A stretch of DNA of 64,000 nt from Candidatus Tectimicrobiota bacterium (GTDB lineage Bacteria; JACPUC01): the NCBI GenBank assembly GCA_016192455.1, contig JACPUC010000017.1:62001-126000 (forward strand). Reading direction: 5' to 3'. This document shows positions 1 through 8,093 of the stretch, one piece after another. Positions within the stretch are counted from its first letter, which is position 1. The number at the start of each line of letters is the position of its first letter. The position numbers and the translations under genes were made by a program. Under the pieces are notes generated by a model, which saw nothing but the letters and a program-made list of their open reading frames with translations, made no database searches and had not been told where the DNA came from.

Positions 1-313
1 TCAGGTAGTGCGCCGCCACTGCCCGCGCGAGGTCGAGGAGGCCGGCGTCGAGCACCGGCTGCGGCTCCAGGAGGCGGCGGATCGGCTTCACGTCCGCCAC
101 CTCGGTGCTCTCCACAAGTTCCACCACGTAGCCCGTCTCGCGGCGGCGGCCGAAAGGCACCTCGACGAGGCTCCCCGGCGCCACGCACCCCCGCAGCGCG
201 GCGGGAATCGCGTAGGTGTAGAGCTGGTGCAGCGGCGCCGGCACCGCCACGTCGGCGTAGGGAGGCTCATGAGTCGGGGAGGGGGGGGAGGCTGCCTGGC
301 GGGCCACGGCCAT
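1..313 (-). CDS. priA: Primosomal protein N' (PriA), N-terminal part, cut by window edge
   Basis: PriA is the 3'-5' DNA helicase that restarts stalled replication forks by loading the primosome. Only about the first 104 codons lie here and the frame runs off the window at position 1. The visible segment matches the N-terminal 3'-end DNA-binding domain: after a short Pro/Ser-rich start it reads YADVAVPAPLHQLYTYAIP, then a VPFGRRRETGYVVEL block typical of the family. The ATG at 313 has AGGAG directly against it with no spacer, so the GTG at 307 (six bases from the AGGAG) is an equally good start. It is divergent from pheA. The helicase motifs are outside the window. Confidence 0.85.
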   Translation of the reverse strand, partial: MAVARQAASPPSPTHEPPYADVAVPAPLHQLYTYAIPAALRGCVAPGSLVEVPFGRRRETGYVVELVESTEVADVKPIRRLLEPQPVLDAGLLDLARAVAAHYL

Positions 314-514
314 CTCCTGGCGGAGCGTCGCTTCCCGGCGATGCCTGCAACGGGATGCCTGAGGGAGCGGCGGGGGACGACGCCGATTCCGTCCGCGCCT
401 CACGCCCCCCATCGCAGCCACGGCCGGGAATGCCGTTGCCGCCGCGCCGCGGCTGGCGTATGATCAGTCAGCAGGAGCTGAGCGCGCAGGCAGGGGCCGC
501 CCGGAGTTCCAGGC

Positions 515-1585
515 ATGGACGACGCTGAGAAGCAGCTTCGGGACCTTGACGAGAAGCTGGGGGCGCTGCTCAACGAACGGGTGCTCCGGCAGGTGCAGCG
601 CGCCTCGCCGATCGAGGCGCTGGGGCGCGACCTCGAAGCGGGACGCGCCGCCGCCGAGGCCGCGGGCACGGGGTGGTTCCCGAGCGCCTCCCTGCGGCTC
701 CTCTACCAGCACCTCCACGGCGCCGTGCTCGAGCGCCTGAAGGGACTCGTCGTCGCCTACCTCGGCCCGCCCGCCAGCTACACCCACGCCGCGGCGCTGC
801 AGCACTTCGGCTTCGCCGCGCAGTTTGTCCCCCTCACGACCATCGCCGACATCTTCCGCGAGGTCGAGGCGGGGCGCGCCGGTTCCGGCGTGGTGCCGGT
901 TGAGAATACCACGGAAGGGGCGGTCCAACATACCCTCGATACGTTCATCGAGAGCACGCTCGGCATCGGCGCCGAGATCGCCCTGCGCATCTCGCACCAC
1001 CTCCTGTCGCAGTGCGAGCGGCTGGAGGAGGTCGAGCAGCTCTACTCCCACCCGCAGGCGCTGGCCCAGTGCCAGCGCTGGCTCGCCGCCCATGTGCCCG
1101 GCCTGCCCCAAAACCCAACCAGCAGCACCGCCGCCGCCGCCGAACTCTGCCAGAGGGAGCCGCGGGCGGCGGCCATCGCCAGCGGCGAGGCGGCAGCCCT
1201 CTACGGCCTGCGCATCCTGGCGTCGCAGATCGAGGACTTCAGCCAGAACTACACGCGCTTCCTGGTGCTGAGCAGCACCGCTCCGCCTCCCACGGGGCGC
1301 GACAAGACCTCGCTCGTCTGCGGCATTCCCGACCAACCCGGGGCGCTCTACCACACCCTGGAGCTGCTGGCCAGCGAGAATATCAACATGCAGAAGATTG
1401 AGTCGCGCCCGAGCAGGGCGCGGCCGTGGGAGTATGTCTTCTTCATCGACCTCGAGGGGCATCGTGAGGAAGCGCACGTGTGCCAGGCACTCACCACAAT
1501 GCGCGAACGCTGCAGCTTCCTGAAGGTGCTGGGGTCCTACCCCCAGGCTATCAATGTCGAGCGGAAAGGGACCGGCACGAGATGA
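515..1585 (+). CDS. pheA: Prephenate dehydratase with degenerate chorismate mutase-like N-terminus (P-protein)
   Basis: Converts prephenate to phenylpyruvate in phenylalanine synthesis. Residues about 80-265 are the dehydratase domain, with GPPASYTHAA near 84, ENTTEG at 130-135 and the TRF motif at 247-249. Residues about 265-345 are the ACT regulatory domain, with PGALY (275-279) and ESRPS (296-300), the usual phenylalanine-binding motifs. The first 80 residues sit where AroQ chorismate mutase normally lies, but only the LRDLDEKLGALLNER part resembles it. The conserved Arg/Lys positions that follow are not visible, so mutase activity is doubtful. The stop overlaps the hisC start (ATGA), indicating translational coupling. 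Confidence 0.93.
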   Translation: MDDAEKQLRDLDEKLGALLNERVLRQVQRASPIEALGRDLEAGRAAAEAAGTGWFPSASLRLLYQHLHGAVLERLKGLVVAYLGPPASYTHAAALQHFGFAAQFVPLTTIADIFREVEAGRAGSGVVPVENTTEGAVQHTLDTFIESTLGIGAEIALRISHHLLSQCERLEEVEQLYSHPQALAQCQRWLAAHVPGLPQNPTSSTAAAAELCQREPRAAAIASGEAAALYGLRILASQIEDFSQNYTRFLVLSSTAPPPTGRDKTSLVCGIPDQPGALYHTLELLASENINMQKIESRPSRARPWEYVFFIDLEGHREEAHVCQALTTMRERCSFLKVLGSYPQAINVERKGTGTR

Positions 1586-2685
1586 CGATCGACGTTCCAG
1601 AGCACATCGCCACCCTCATCCCGTACAGCCCCGGCAAGCCAGTCGAGGAGCTGGAGCGCGAGCTGGGCATCACCAACGTCGTCAAGCTCGCCTCGAACGA
1701 GAACCCCTTCGGTCCTTCGCCGAAAGCCATGGAAGCGGTGCGCCGGGCGGTCTCGCAGGTGCACCGCTACCCGGACGGAGGGAGCTACCACCTCCACCAA
1801 GCCCTGGCTGAGCGCCATGGCTTGGCGCCCGAGCACTTCCTCATCGGCAACGGCTCGAACGAGGTCATCGTCGATATCATCAACACCTACATGCGGGCCG
1901 ACAGGCGCCCGGCCGACCGCGGGGTGACGGGGGAGTATGCCTTCCTCGTCTTCCGCCTGGCCGTGCAGTCGCGCGGCTGCACGCCGGTGATGGTTCCCTT
2001 CCGCGACTATCGCCATGATCCGAAGGCGCTCCTCGCGGCGGTGGATGAGCAGACGCGCTTCGTCTACGTCGACAACCCCAACAACCCCTGCGGCACGTTC
2101 CTGCGGGCGGAGGAGCTGGACGCCCTCATCGCGGCGCTGCCGGAGCATTGCTGGCTGCTCCTCGACGAGGCCTACTTCGAGTACGTGGATGATCCGCGTT
2201 ACCCCGACGGGGTGCGGTACGTCCGCGATGGACGGCGCGTCATCGTGCTGCGCACCTTCTCCAAGGTCTTCGGCCTGGCCGGCCTGCGGGTCGGCTACGC
2301 GATTGCCGACCCGGAGCTCCTCAGCTACGTGAACCGCGTGCGCGATCCCTTCAACGTCAACATGTTAGCGCAGATAGGCGCGTGCGCCGCCTGCACCGAC
2401 ACGGAGCATTTGGAACGCTGCCGACTGGGAACCGCCGCCGGCAAGGCGTGGCTGGCGAGCCGCCTCGGCGAGCTCGGTGTTGACTTCCTCCCCACAGTGA
2501 CCAATTTTTATCTCATACGCGTGGGACACGGTGGAGCGGTCTACGAAGCGCTCCTGCGGGAGGGTGTCATTGTGCGCCCGATGGGAGGGTTCGGGCTGCC
2601 GGAGCACATTCGGGTCACCATCGGCACGCAGGAGGAGAACGCGCGATTCATGGGGGCGCTGCGGCGCGTCCTGAAACGAGCCTGA
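1582..2685 (+). CDS. hisC: Histidinol-phosphate/aromatic aminotransferase (HisC family)
   Basis: PLP-dependent class I/II aminotransferase of 367 residues. Family members transaminate histidinol phosphate and often also phenylpyruvate and hydroxyphenylpyruvate. The position between pheA and tyrA suggests the aromatic role here. Visible motifs are LASNENPFGPSP (36-47), NPNNPCGTF (165-173), DEAYFEY (195-201) and RTFSKVFGLAGLRVGY, with the Schiff-base lysine at about 228. The ATG at 1582 overlaps the pheA stop by four bases and has GGAAAGGG upstream. An in-frame upstream extension lies inside pheA and is not needed. Histidinol phosphate cannot be excluded as substrate. Confidence 0.92.
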   Translation: MTIDVPEHIATLIPYSPGKPVEELERELGITNVVKLASNENPFGPSPKAMEAVRRAVSQVHRYPDGGSYHLHQALAERHGLAPEHFLIGNGSNEVIVDIINTYMRADRRPADRGVTGEYAFLVFRLAVQSRGCTPVMVPFRDYRHDPKALLAAVDEQTRFVYVDNPNNPCGTFLRAEELDALIAALPEHCWLLLDEAYFEYVDDPRYPDGVRYVRDGRRVIVLRTFSKVFGLAGLRVGYAIADPELLSYVNRVRDPFNVNMLAQIGACAACTDTEHLERCRLGTAAGKAWLASRLGELGVDFLPTVTNFYLIRVGHGGAVYEALLREGVIVRPMGGFGLPEHIRVTIGTQEENARFMGALRRVLKRA

Positions 2686-3093
2686 GAGCCAACGCGCAGC
2701 AGCCCACCCCGCGGGTCTGCCGCATGGTTGCGCGGCGCGTCCCGGATGGTCTGCTGAGCAGGGGCGCTCAAGGTCGAGAACCTGCTGGATCGGGGGAGCT
2801 TTCCGGAACAAAGCGCACCTTCCCCGGTGGAGTTTTTCTTTCGCTGTCGGTTGCCTTGCGGGGGTTCATCCCCGGCACGACGCATTGAGAGTGGAAACGC
2901 CCTGCCCGGTGCGATGGATGCAGAGGTGCGCGGAGAGGAGCTGTGTCGATCTTGATGCCGCGGCACACTTCGCGCAGACTCTCGGCGTGAGCGCACCGCA
3001 CGTGAGCTACGTGGATCGCTCGCGCCCGCGGGAGCGCCGGGTGCATGGCTGTTTCCGAAACCCTCGCGTTGTCATTCCCCAAGAGATCACTGC
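2686..3093. other. Intergenic region hisC-tyrA, no gene found
   Basis: About 400 bases separate hisC from tyrA although both belong to the same pathway. I see no convincing open frame, intrinsic terminator or promoter in it. Small frames on both strands lack ribosome sites and recognisable sequence. The gap is unusual inside an otherwise tightly packed aromatic operon. Confidence 0.5.
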
Positions 3094-3960
3094 GTGACCT
3101 TCCTCATCGACACACTGGCCATTCTCGGCTTCGGCCTCATTGGCGGCTCGGTGGCGGCGGCCTGCAAGGCCCGCGGCGTGGCGCGCCGCGTCATTGCCGT
3201 GGCGCGCTCGCCGCAAACCCTGCGCAGCGCCTACCTGCGCGGCTTCGCCGACGTGACGACGACGAAACCGACGGAGGCGGTCCAGGAAGCCGACATGGTG
3301 ATGCTGGCGACGCCGATCGGCGCCATGGTCGGCCTCGTCGAACGGGTCGCGCCGTACGCCGCGCGCGGCACCATCTTCACCGATGTTGGCAGCGTGAAGG
3401 CATCCCTCATCGAGGCCGTCGAGGAGGTGCTGCCGGGAACGCTCCCCTTTGTCGGCGCGCATCCCCTGGCCGGCAAGGAGAAGTCGGGCGTGGATGCGGC
3501 AAGCGCCGACCTCTTCGAGGGGCGCAAATGTATCGTCACCCCCGGCAGCCTGTCGACGGCGAGCGCCGTCGAACGCGTGGTTGACCTCTGGGAGTCCCTC
3601 GGCGCCGAGGTCGTCTTCTTCTCCCCCGCCGAGCATGATCGCATGGTCGCCGCCATCAGCCATCTGCCCCAGGTGCTGGCAAGCACCCTGGTGCACGCCG
3701 CGGCGTCCACCCGCACGAGCACCGGCCCCGCCCTGGCCTACGCCGCCTCCGGGTTCCGCGACGTGAGCCGCATCGCTGCGAGTGATGCGGAGATGTGGCG
3801 GGACATCTGCCTAGCCAACCGCGAAGCGATCAAAGAGGCGCTGGCGACCTTCGAGACGAAGCTCGCCGAGCTGACCCAGGCCCTGGACGCCGATGACGAG
3901 CGCGGCGTCACCGAGTTCTTCCGTCTCGCCCGCGAGCAACGGGCCCTCTACTTTCCGTAG
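3094..3960 (+). CDS. tyrA: Prephenate dehydrogenase (TyrA)
   Basis: Oxidises prephenate to 4-hydroxyphenylpyruvate in tyrosine synthesis. The protein has 288 residues. It has an N-terminal Rossmann fold with GFGLIGGS (12-19), ATPIGAM (72-78) and DVGSVKA (97-103). The substrate motif GAHPLAGKEKSGV has the catalytic-position His at about 123. The C-terminal helical domain contains HDRMVAAISHLPQ and SGFRDVSRIAASD. There is no ACT domain and no AroA fusion. The start is GTG with only a weak purine-rich stretch upstream. A transcript from pheA-hisC may reach it, but the 400-base gap leaves that open. Confidence 0.93.
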   Translation: MTFLIDTLAILGFGLIGGSVAAACKARGVARRVIAVARSPQTLRSAYLRGFADVTTTKPTEAVQEADMVMLATPIGAMVGLVERVAPYAARGTIFTDVGSVKASLIEAVEEVLPGTLPFVGAHPLAGKEKSGVDAASADLFEGRKCIVTPGSLSTASAVERVVDLWESLGAEVVFFSPAEHDRMVAAISHLPQVLASTLVHAAASTRTSTGPALAYAASGFRDVSRIAASDAEMWRDICLANREAIKEALATFETKLAELTQALDADDERGVTEFFRLAREQRALYFP

Positions 3961-4120
3961 CCGGCGACGCCCAGGCTCGGGCGAGGAGGGGGGCAAGGCC
4001 GCGGAAGAGGGGAGATCACGCGGTGCCGCGGCACGCCCGCGGGCCGTGGGTCAGGCGTGCCGGCAGGCATGTCTGCCGCGGCGGCCGCCGCTCCGTAATG
4101 TGACCTGTGTCAACACATCC

Positions 4121-4150
4121 TTGACGAAAGTGCTTGCCGTGTGGTACACA
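4121..4150 (+). promoter_or_regulatory. Candidate sigma-70 promoter of rpsA
   Basis: TTGACG at 4121-4126, an 18-base spacer, then an extended -10 TGGTACACA at 4142-4150. It lies 133 bases before the rpsA ATG, leaving room for the structured leader at 4199-4232. Read by eye only. Confidence 0.5.
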
Positions 4151-4198
4151 GCACGTGTGAGTTTCATCCCCATGAGCAGGCCGTGAGGCAACGCCATA

Positions 4199-4232
4199 CG
4201 TTCAACGAGCCAGATCCTCCTGGCGTTGAACG
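4199..4232 (+). promoter_or_regulatory. Stem-loop in the rpsA 5' leader
   Basis: CGTTCAAC (4199-4206) pairs with GTTGAACG (4225-4232), and GCCAG (4209-4213) pairs with CTGGC (4220-4224). A two-base GA bulge and a six-base loop complete the hairpin. It sits between the candidate promoter and the AGGAGG at 4266-4271. In E. coli, S1 represses its own translation through a folded leader. The same type of control is an inference here. Confidence 0.55.
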
Positions 4233-4282
4233 AACCGCCTCGGCCGAGCGATGCGCGAAACCCAGAGGAGGTTGAGCCCAGC

Positions 4283-6364
4283 ATGAACGAGCATACTCGG
4301 AATCCTGAATCAGGCAGTCAGCCTGAAACGAACCAGCCGCCGACCGTCGACGTGGGGCCTGTTTCTACGGTGGGGAACGGTGGCGCGGAGCTCCAGCCAG
4401 CGTCTGCCGATTCCTCCCCGGGAACTGCTCGACCTCAGGATCCTGCTGGGCCCTCTCGCGGCGCGGGCGCCGCATCCAACCCGCACTCCTCCAATGCTCT
4501 GAGCCTGGACGCGGCCCCCGTCCTGCAACCGCAGACGCCCGGCCAGGCAGTCGCCACGGGCGCCGGCGGCAGTGAGCAGGCGGCAGGCGGCGAGACCATG
4601 GCGGACATTTATGAAGAGTCCATGAGGCACATCCGCGAGGGTGAGATCATCCGCGGCACCATCATGCAGATCGACAAGGACATGGTGCTGGTGGACATCG
4701 GCTTCAAATCAGAGGGTCTTATCCCAATTGAGGAGTTCCCCAACCATGGCCGCTACCTGAGCGTTGGCGAAGAGGTGGACGTTTACCTCGAAGCCACGGA
4801 AGACAGCGAAGGCCAGGTTGTCCTCTCGAAGGAGAAGGCCAACAAAATCAAGATTTGGGAGACCCTCACGACCGCCTTTGATCAGAACCAGGACGTTGAG
4901 GGCACCGTGGTGGCGCGCATCAAGGGCGGCCTGACGGTGGATGTTGGGCTGAAGGCGTTCCTCCCCGGTTCCCAGGTTGACCTTCGCCCCGTCCGCAACC
5001 TCGACAAGATGATCGGCGAAAAACTGCGCATGAAGATCATCAAGCTGAACCGCAAGCGCGGCAACATCGTGCTGTCGCGGCGGGTCCTGCTTGAGGAAGA
5101 GCGGCAGATCGCCAAGACGGAGACGTTGAAGAAGTTGACCCCCGGAGCCGTCATGGACGGCCAGGTGAAGAACCTCACCGATTACGGCGCCTTCGTGGAC
5201 CTGGGCGGCATCGATGGCTTGCTGCACATCACCGACATGTCCTGGGGGCGGGTGAGCCACCCCAGCGAGCTGGTGAACGTCGGCGACCGCCTCAAGGTCA
5301 TGGTCCTCAACTTCGATCCCAAGACCGAACGCGTCTCCCTCGGGCACAAGCAGCTCATGCCCGATCCATGGACGAATGTGGCGCAGAAGTTCCCCGAAGG
5401 GACGCGGCTGCGCGGCAAGGTCGTCAGCATCGCCAACTATGGGGCCTTCATCGAAATCGAGCCGGGTGTGGAAGGCCTGGTGCACATGTCGGAAATGTCC
5501 TGGACCAAGCGTGTGCGCCACCCCTCGAAGATCGTCAACATCGGCGATAACGTGGAGTGCCAGGTGCTGCGCGTGGAGCCGGAGAAGAAGCGCATCTCCC
5601 TCGGCATGAAGCAGGTGGAGCCGAACCCCTGGGATACGGTGGAGGTGAAGTACCCGGTCGGCAGCCTAGTTGAGGGGAAGGTGCGCAACCTCACCGATTT
5701 CGGCGCCTTCCTGGCCCTCGAGGAGGGCATCGACGGCCTCATCCACATCTCGGACATGTCCTGGACGCAGCGGGTCAAGCACCCCAGCGAGATTCTCAAG
5801 AAAGGCCAGCGGGTGCAAGCTCAGGTGCTCAGCGTGGACAAGGAGAGCGAGCGCCTCTCCCTGGGCCTGAAGCAGCTCGATCCCGATCCCTGGGACCAGG
5901 TAGCCTCGCACTACGTGGTGGGGCAGACCGTGGATGGCGAGGTGGCGAAGATCACCAAGTTCGGGGCCTTTGTGACGCTGCGCGACGGCATCGAGGGTCT
6001 CGTGCATGTCTCCGAGATGAGTCGCACCAAGGTGGCGAATCCCGAAGACGTCCTTGCCGTGGGAGACCGCGTCAAGGCGAAGATCATCAAGCTTGACGCC
6101 GAGAACAAGAAGATCGCCCTCAGCATTCGCGCCTACATGGAGGATGAGGAGATCGTCGATCTGAGCGAAGTCCTCTCGCGTCCCGAGGCGGAGCCCACGA
6201 TCGGTGACGTGCTCGACAAGGAGAACCGCGAGGCGCTGGCGGACCTGGCTCAACGGACGGCGGCCTCGGCGGAGCAGGCAGCACCGGCAAGCCCAGGCGG
6301 CGAAGAGACGGCTGCCGCCGAGGTCTCCGAAGAGTCCGAGGCCAAGCCGGAGGAAGAACGCTAG
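4283..6364 (+). CDS. rpsA: Small ribosomal subunit protein S1 with long N-terminal extension
   Basis: S1 binds mRNA on the 30S subunit and helps initiation. The protein has 693 residues with six S1 repeats, starting near residues 119, 203, 288, 371, 458 and 545. Repeats 3-6 carry the usual GAF-hydrophobic core and the (V/I)HPSE/K segment. The ATG at 4283 is preceded by AGGAGG at 4266-4271. A TTG further upstream (4226) lies inside the leader hairpin and is unlikely. This start gives a 105-residue Pro/Ser/Thr/Gln-rich head before ETMADIYEESMRHI, where S1 proteins usually begin. A second in-frame ATG at 4598 has only a weak ribosome site. The tail is acidic and Ala/Glu-rich. Confidence 0.94.
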   Translation: MNEHTRNPESGSQPETNQPPTVDVGPVSTVGNGGAELQPASADSSPGTARPQDPAGPSRGAGAASNPHSSNALSLDAAPVLQPQTPGQAVATGAGGSEQAAGGETMADIYEESMRHIREGEIIRGTIMQIDKDMVLVDIGFKSEGLIPIEEFPNHGRYLSVGEEVDVYLEATEDSEGQVVLSKEKANKIKIWETLTTAFDQNQDVEGTVVARIKGGLTVDVGLKAFLPGSQVDLRPVRNLDKMIGEKLRMKIIKLNRKRGNIVLSRRVLLEEERQIAKTETLKKLTPGAVMDGQVKNLTDYGAFVDLGGIDGLLHITDMSWGRVSHPSELVNVGDRLKVMVLNFDPKTERVSLGHKQLMPDPWTNVAQKFPEGTRLRGKVVSIANYGAFIEIEPGVEGLVHMSEMSWTKRVRHPSKIVNIGDNVECQVLRVEPEKKRISLGMKQVEPNPWDTVEVKYPVGSLVEGKVRNLTDFGAFLALEEGIDGLIHISDMSWTQRVKHPSEILKKGQRVQAQVLSVDKESERLSLGLKQLDPDPWDQVASHYVVGQTVDGEVAKITKFGAFVTLRDGIEGLVHVSEMSRTKVANPEDVLAVGDRVKAKIIKLDAENKKIALSIRAYMEDEEIVDLSEVLSRPEAEPTIGDVLDKENREALADLAQRTAASAEQAAPASPGGEETAAAEVSEESEAKPEEER

Positions 6365-6747
6365 CCCCGCCGGCCACGCGCCAGGCCCCTGATGAGAGAA
6401 ACTCTCGACTGCCAGGCGAACAGTTGAGACCCTAGACTTGGCGCCGTCAAAGCCGGGATGCAGCGAGCAGGACAAGAAACCGAGAGGCCCCAGGGGGGCC
6501 TCTCTGCCATCACGACGCGCGTCTGCGCTGGGACGCGGAGAGGAACACGGGAGACGAACGAGAGGAATCTTCAGGAGGAACGCTGGTAGGGGCAAGGCAG
6601 CCAGGAGGACAGAGTGCAGCCGGAAACGCAGAGGCCTCGCCGCTCGGCCACAGGGCACCGTAAGGAGCTGGCGCACCTCTCTCGACGCCTGGCCATGCAC
6701 CCCGCTGGGGGGAGAGAGGTCGGAGGCGCGCTCATGGGGGAAGCGGG
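6365..6747. other. Intergenic region rpsA - HU/IHF gene
   Basis: About 380 bases without a supported gene. It holds the terminator-like hairpin at 6482-6504 and a small GAGAG-AAA-CTCTC hairpin at 6394-6406. I could not settle on a promoter for the downstream HU/IHF gene. Confidence 0.5.
6482..6504 (+). terminator. Terminator-like hairpin after rpsA
   Basis: GAGAGGCCCC at 6482-6491 pairs perfectly with GGGGCCTCTC at 6495-6504 around a three-base loop. Only a weak pyrimidine stretch follows, with no T-run, so it may be an inefficient terminator or an mRNA end-protecting structure. Confidence 0.5.
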
Positions 6748-7023
6748 ATGACGAAGGCTGAATTGGTGGAACAGGTGGCACAGAACATCAACCTGACGAA
6801 GAAGCAGACCGAAACGATCATCAACACCCTCTTCAAGAGTATCACCGAGGCCTTGCGCGACGGCGACAAGGTGGAGCTGCGGGGCTTCGGCAGCTTCCGG
6901 ATTCGGCAGCGTGATCCCCGGGAGGGACGAAACCCCAAGACCGGTGAGACCGTTCAGATTCCCGCCAAGAAGGTCCCTTTCTTCAAGGCCGGCAAAGAGC
7001 TTCGCGAGATGGTCGATAGTTGA
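6748..7023 (+). CDS. HU/IHF family DNA-bending protein (IhfB-like by position)
   Basis: Small nucleoid protein of 91 residues that bends DNA as a dimer. The full family signature is present: MTKAELVEQVAQ at the start, VELRGFGSFRIRQR, then GRNPKTGE in the DNA-gripping beta arm, ending KAGKELREMV. Position after rpsA matches the rpsA-ihfB order of proteobacteria, which favours an IHF-beta role. Sequence alone does not separate IHF from HU here. GGGGGAA sits seven bases before the ATG. Confidence 0.9.
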   Translation: MTKAELVEQVAQNINLTKKQTETIINTLFKSITEALRDGDKVELRGFGSFRIRQRDPREGRNPKTGETVQIPAKKVPFFKAGKELREMVDS

Positions 7024-7134
7024 GGCGACGCTGCGGACGCAGCGGGCAGCGTCGCGGCGCCGCGCCCCGCGGACGCTGGAGATCATGCCCGGGAGCGGTA
7101 CGTGGGGCGCACGGGAAATGCAAGCCGCGCAGCT

Positions 7135-8082
7135 ATGACACCTCCAGTCCCGACGATCATCATCATCGGCGCCACCGCCACCGGCAAATCGGAGTTGGGA
7201 GTTCGCCTGGCGGAATCGCTGCGCACCGAGATCATCAACGCCGACTCCCGCCAAATTTACCGCCACCTTGACATCGGCACCGCGAAACCGAGCCCGGCGC
7301 AGCGGCGACGGGTGGTCCACCACCTCATCGACGTGGTGCCCCCGGACGGCATGTACGATGCCGCGCAGTTCGCGCGGCAGGCCCATCGCCTCTGCCAGGA
7401 GGCGCAGGCGCGCCGCACGCTGCCGCTTGTCGTCGGTGGCTGCGGCCTCTACCTCAACGCCCTGGTGAACGGCTTGGCGGACGCCCCGGAGGCATCCCCC
7501 GCGGCGCGCGCCCGCCTCCTTCAGCGCGCCGCCGCGGACGGGCTCGAGGTCCTCTATGACGAGCTGCGGCGCCGTGATCCCCTCTGCGCCGCCGCCGTGC
7601 ATCCTCACGACCGCGTGCGCATCATCCGCGCCCTCGAAGTGTACGAGCAGACGGGCGAGACGATGACCGCCCTCCGCCGCCGGCACGCTCACCAGCCGCC
7701 ACGTCTGCACCCCTGGTTCATCGGCGTGCGCTGCGCCCGCCCCGCCCTCCGCCGGCGCATTGCCGAGCGTGCCCACGACATGGTGCGCCGCGGACTCTTT
7801 GAGGAGGTCGAAGGGCTGGTGGCTCGGGGCTACGACGAACGCTGCCGCCCGCTTCAGGGGTTCAGCTACCAGCACCTCCTCGCCGCGGTGCGCGGCGGCC
7901 TCGACCGGCAGGAGGCCCTCCATCGCCTCATCCGCGACACCCAGCGCTACGCCAAACGTCAGGAAACCTGGTTCCGGCGCCTGTCGAACGTCCAGTGGTT
8001 TGACATCGATGCGTTCAATCCCGACCAGCTCCACGCCGCGGTGGTGGCTTTTCTGCGCCAAGCCGGGGTCTTTGAAGGGTAA
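7135..8082 (+). CDS. miaA: tRNA dimethylallyltransferase (MiaA)
   Basis: Adds the dimethylallyl group to N6 of A37 in tRNAs that read codons starting with U. The protein has 315 residues with P-loop GATATGKS (12-19), DSRQIYRHLDIGTAKP and GGCGLYLNALVNG. The central block RVRIIRALEVYEQTG and the C-terminal QRYAKRQETWFRR are also typical. The ATG at 7135 places the P-loop at the normal distance; a GTG at 7102 would add 11 residues. Twelve bases separate it from the downstream kinase gene, so the two are probably co-transcribed. Confidence 0.94.
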   Translation: MTPPVPTIIIIGATATGKSELGVRLAESLRTEIINADSRQIYRHLDIGTAKPSPAQRRRVVHHLIDVVPPDGMYDAAQFARQAHRLCQEAQARRTLPLVVGGCGLYLNALVNGLADAPEASPAARARLLQRAAADGLEVLYDELRRRDPLCAAAVHPHDRVRIIRALEVYEQTGETMTALRRRHAHQPPRLHPWFIGVRCARPALRRRIAERAHDMVRRGLFEEVEGLVARGYDERCRPLQGFSYQHLLAAVRGGLDRQEALHRLIRDTQRYAKRQETWFRRLSNVQWFDIDAFNPDQLHAAVVAFLRQAGVFEG

Positions 8083-8093
8083 GGAGGAGAGCC

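Noticed and set aside
4226-4282. TTG start for rpsA, 19 codons upstream
   Set aside because: It lies inside the leader hairpin without a ribosome site, while ATG 4283 has AGGAGG at the right distance.
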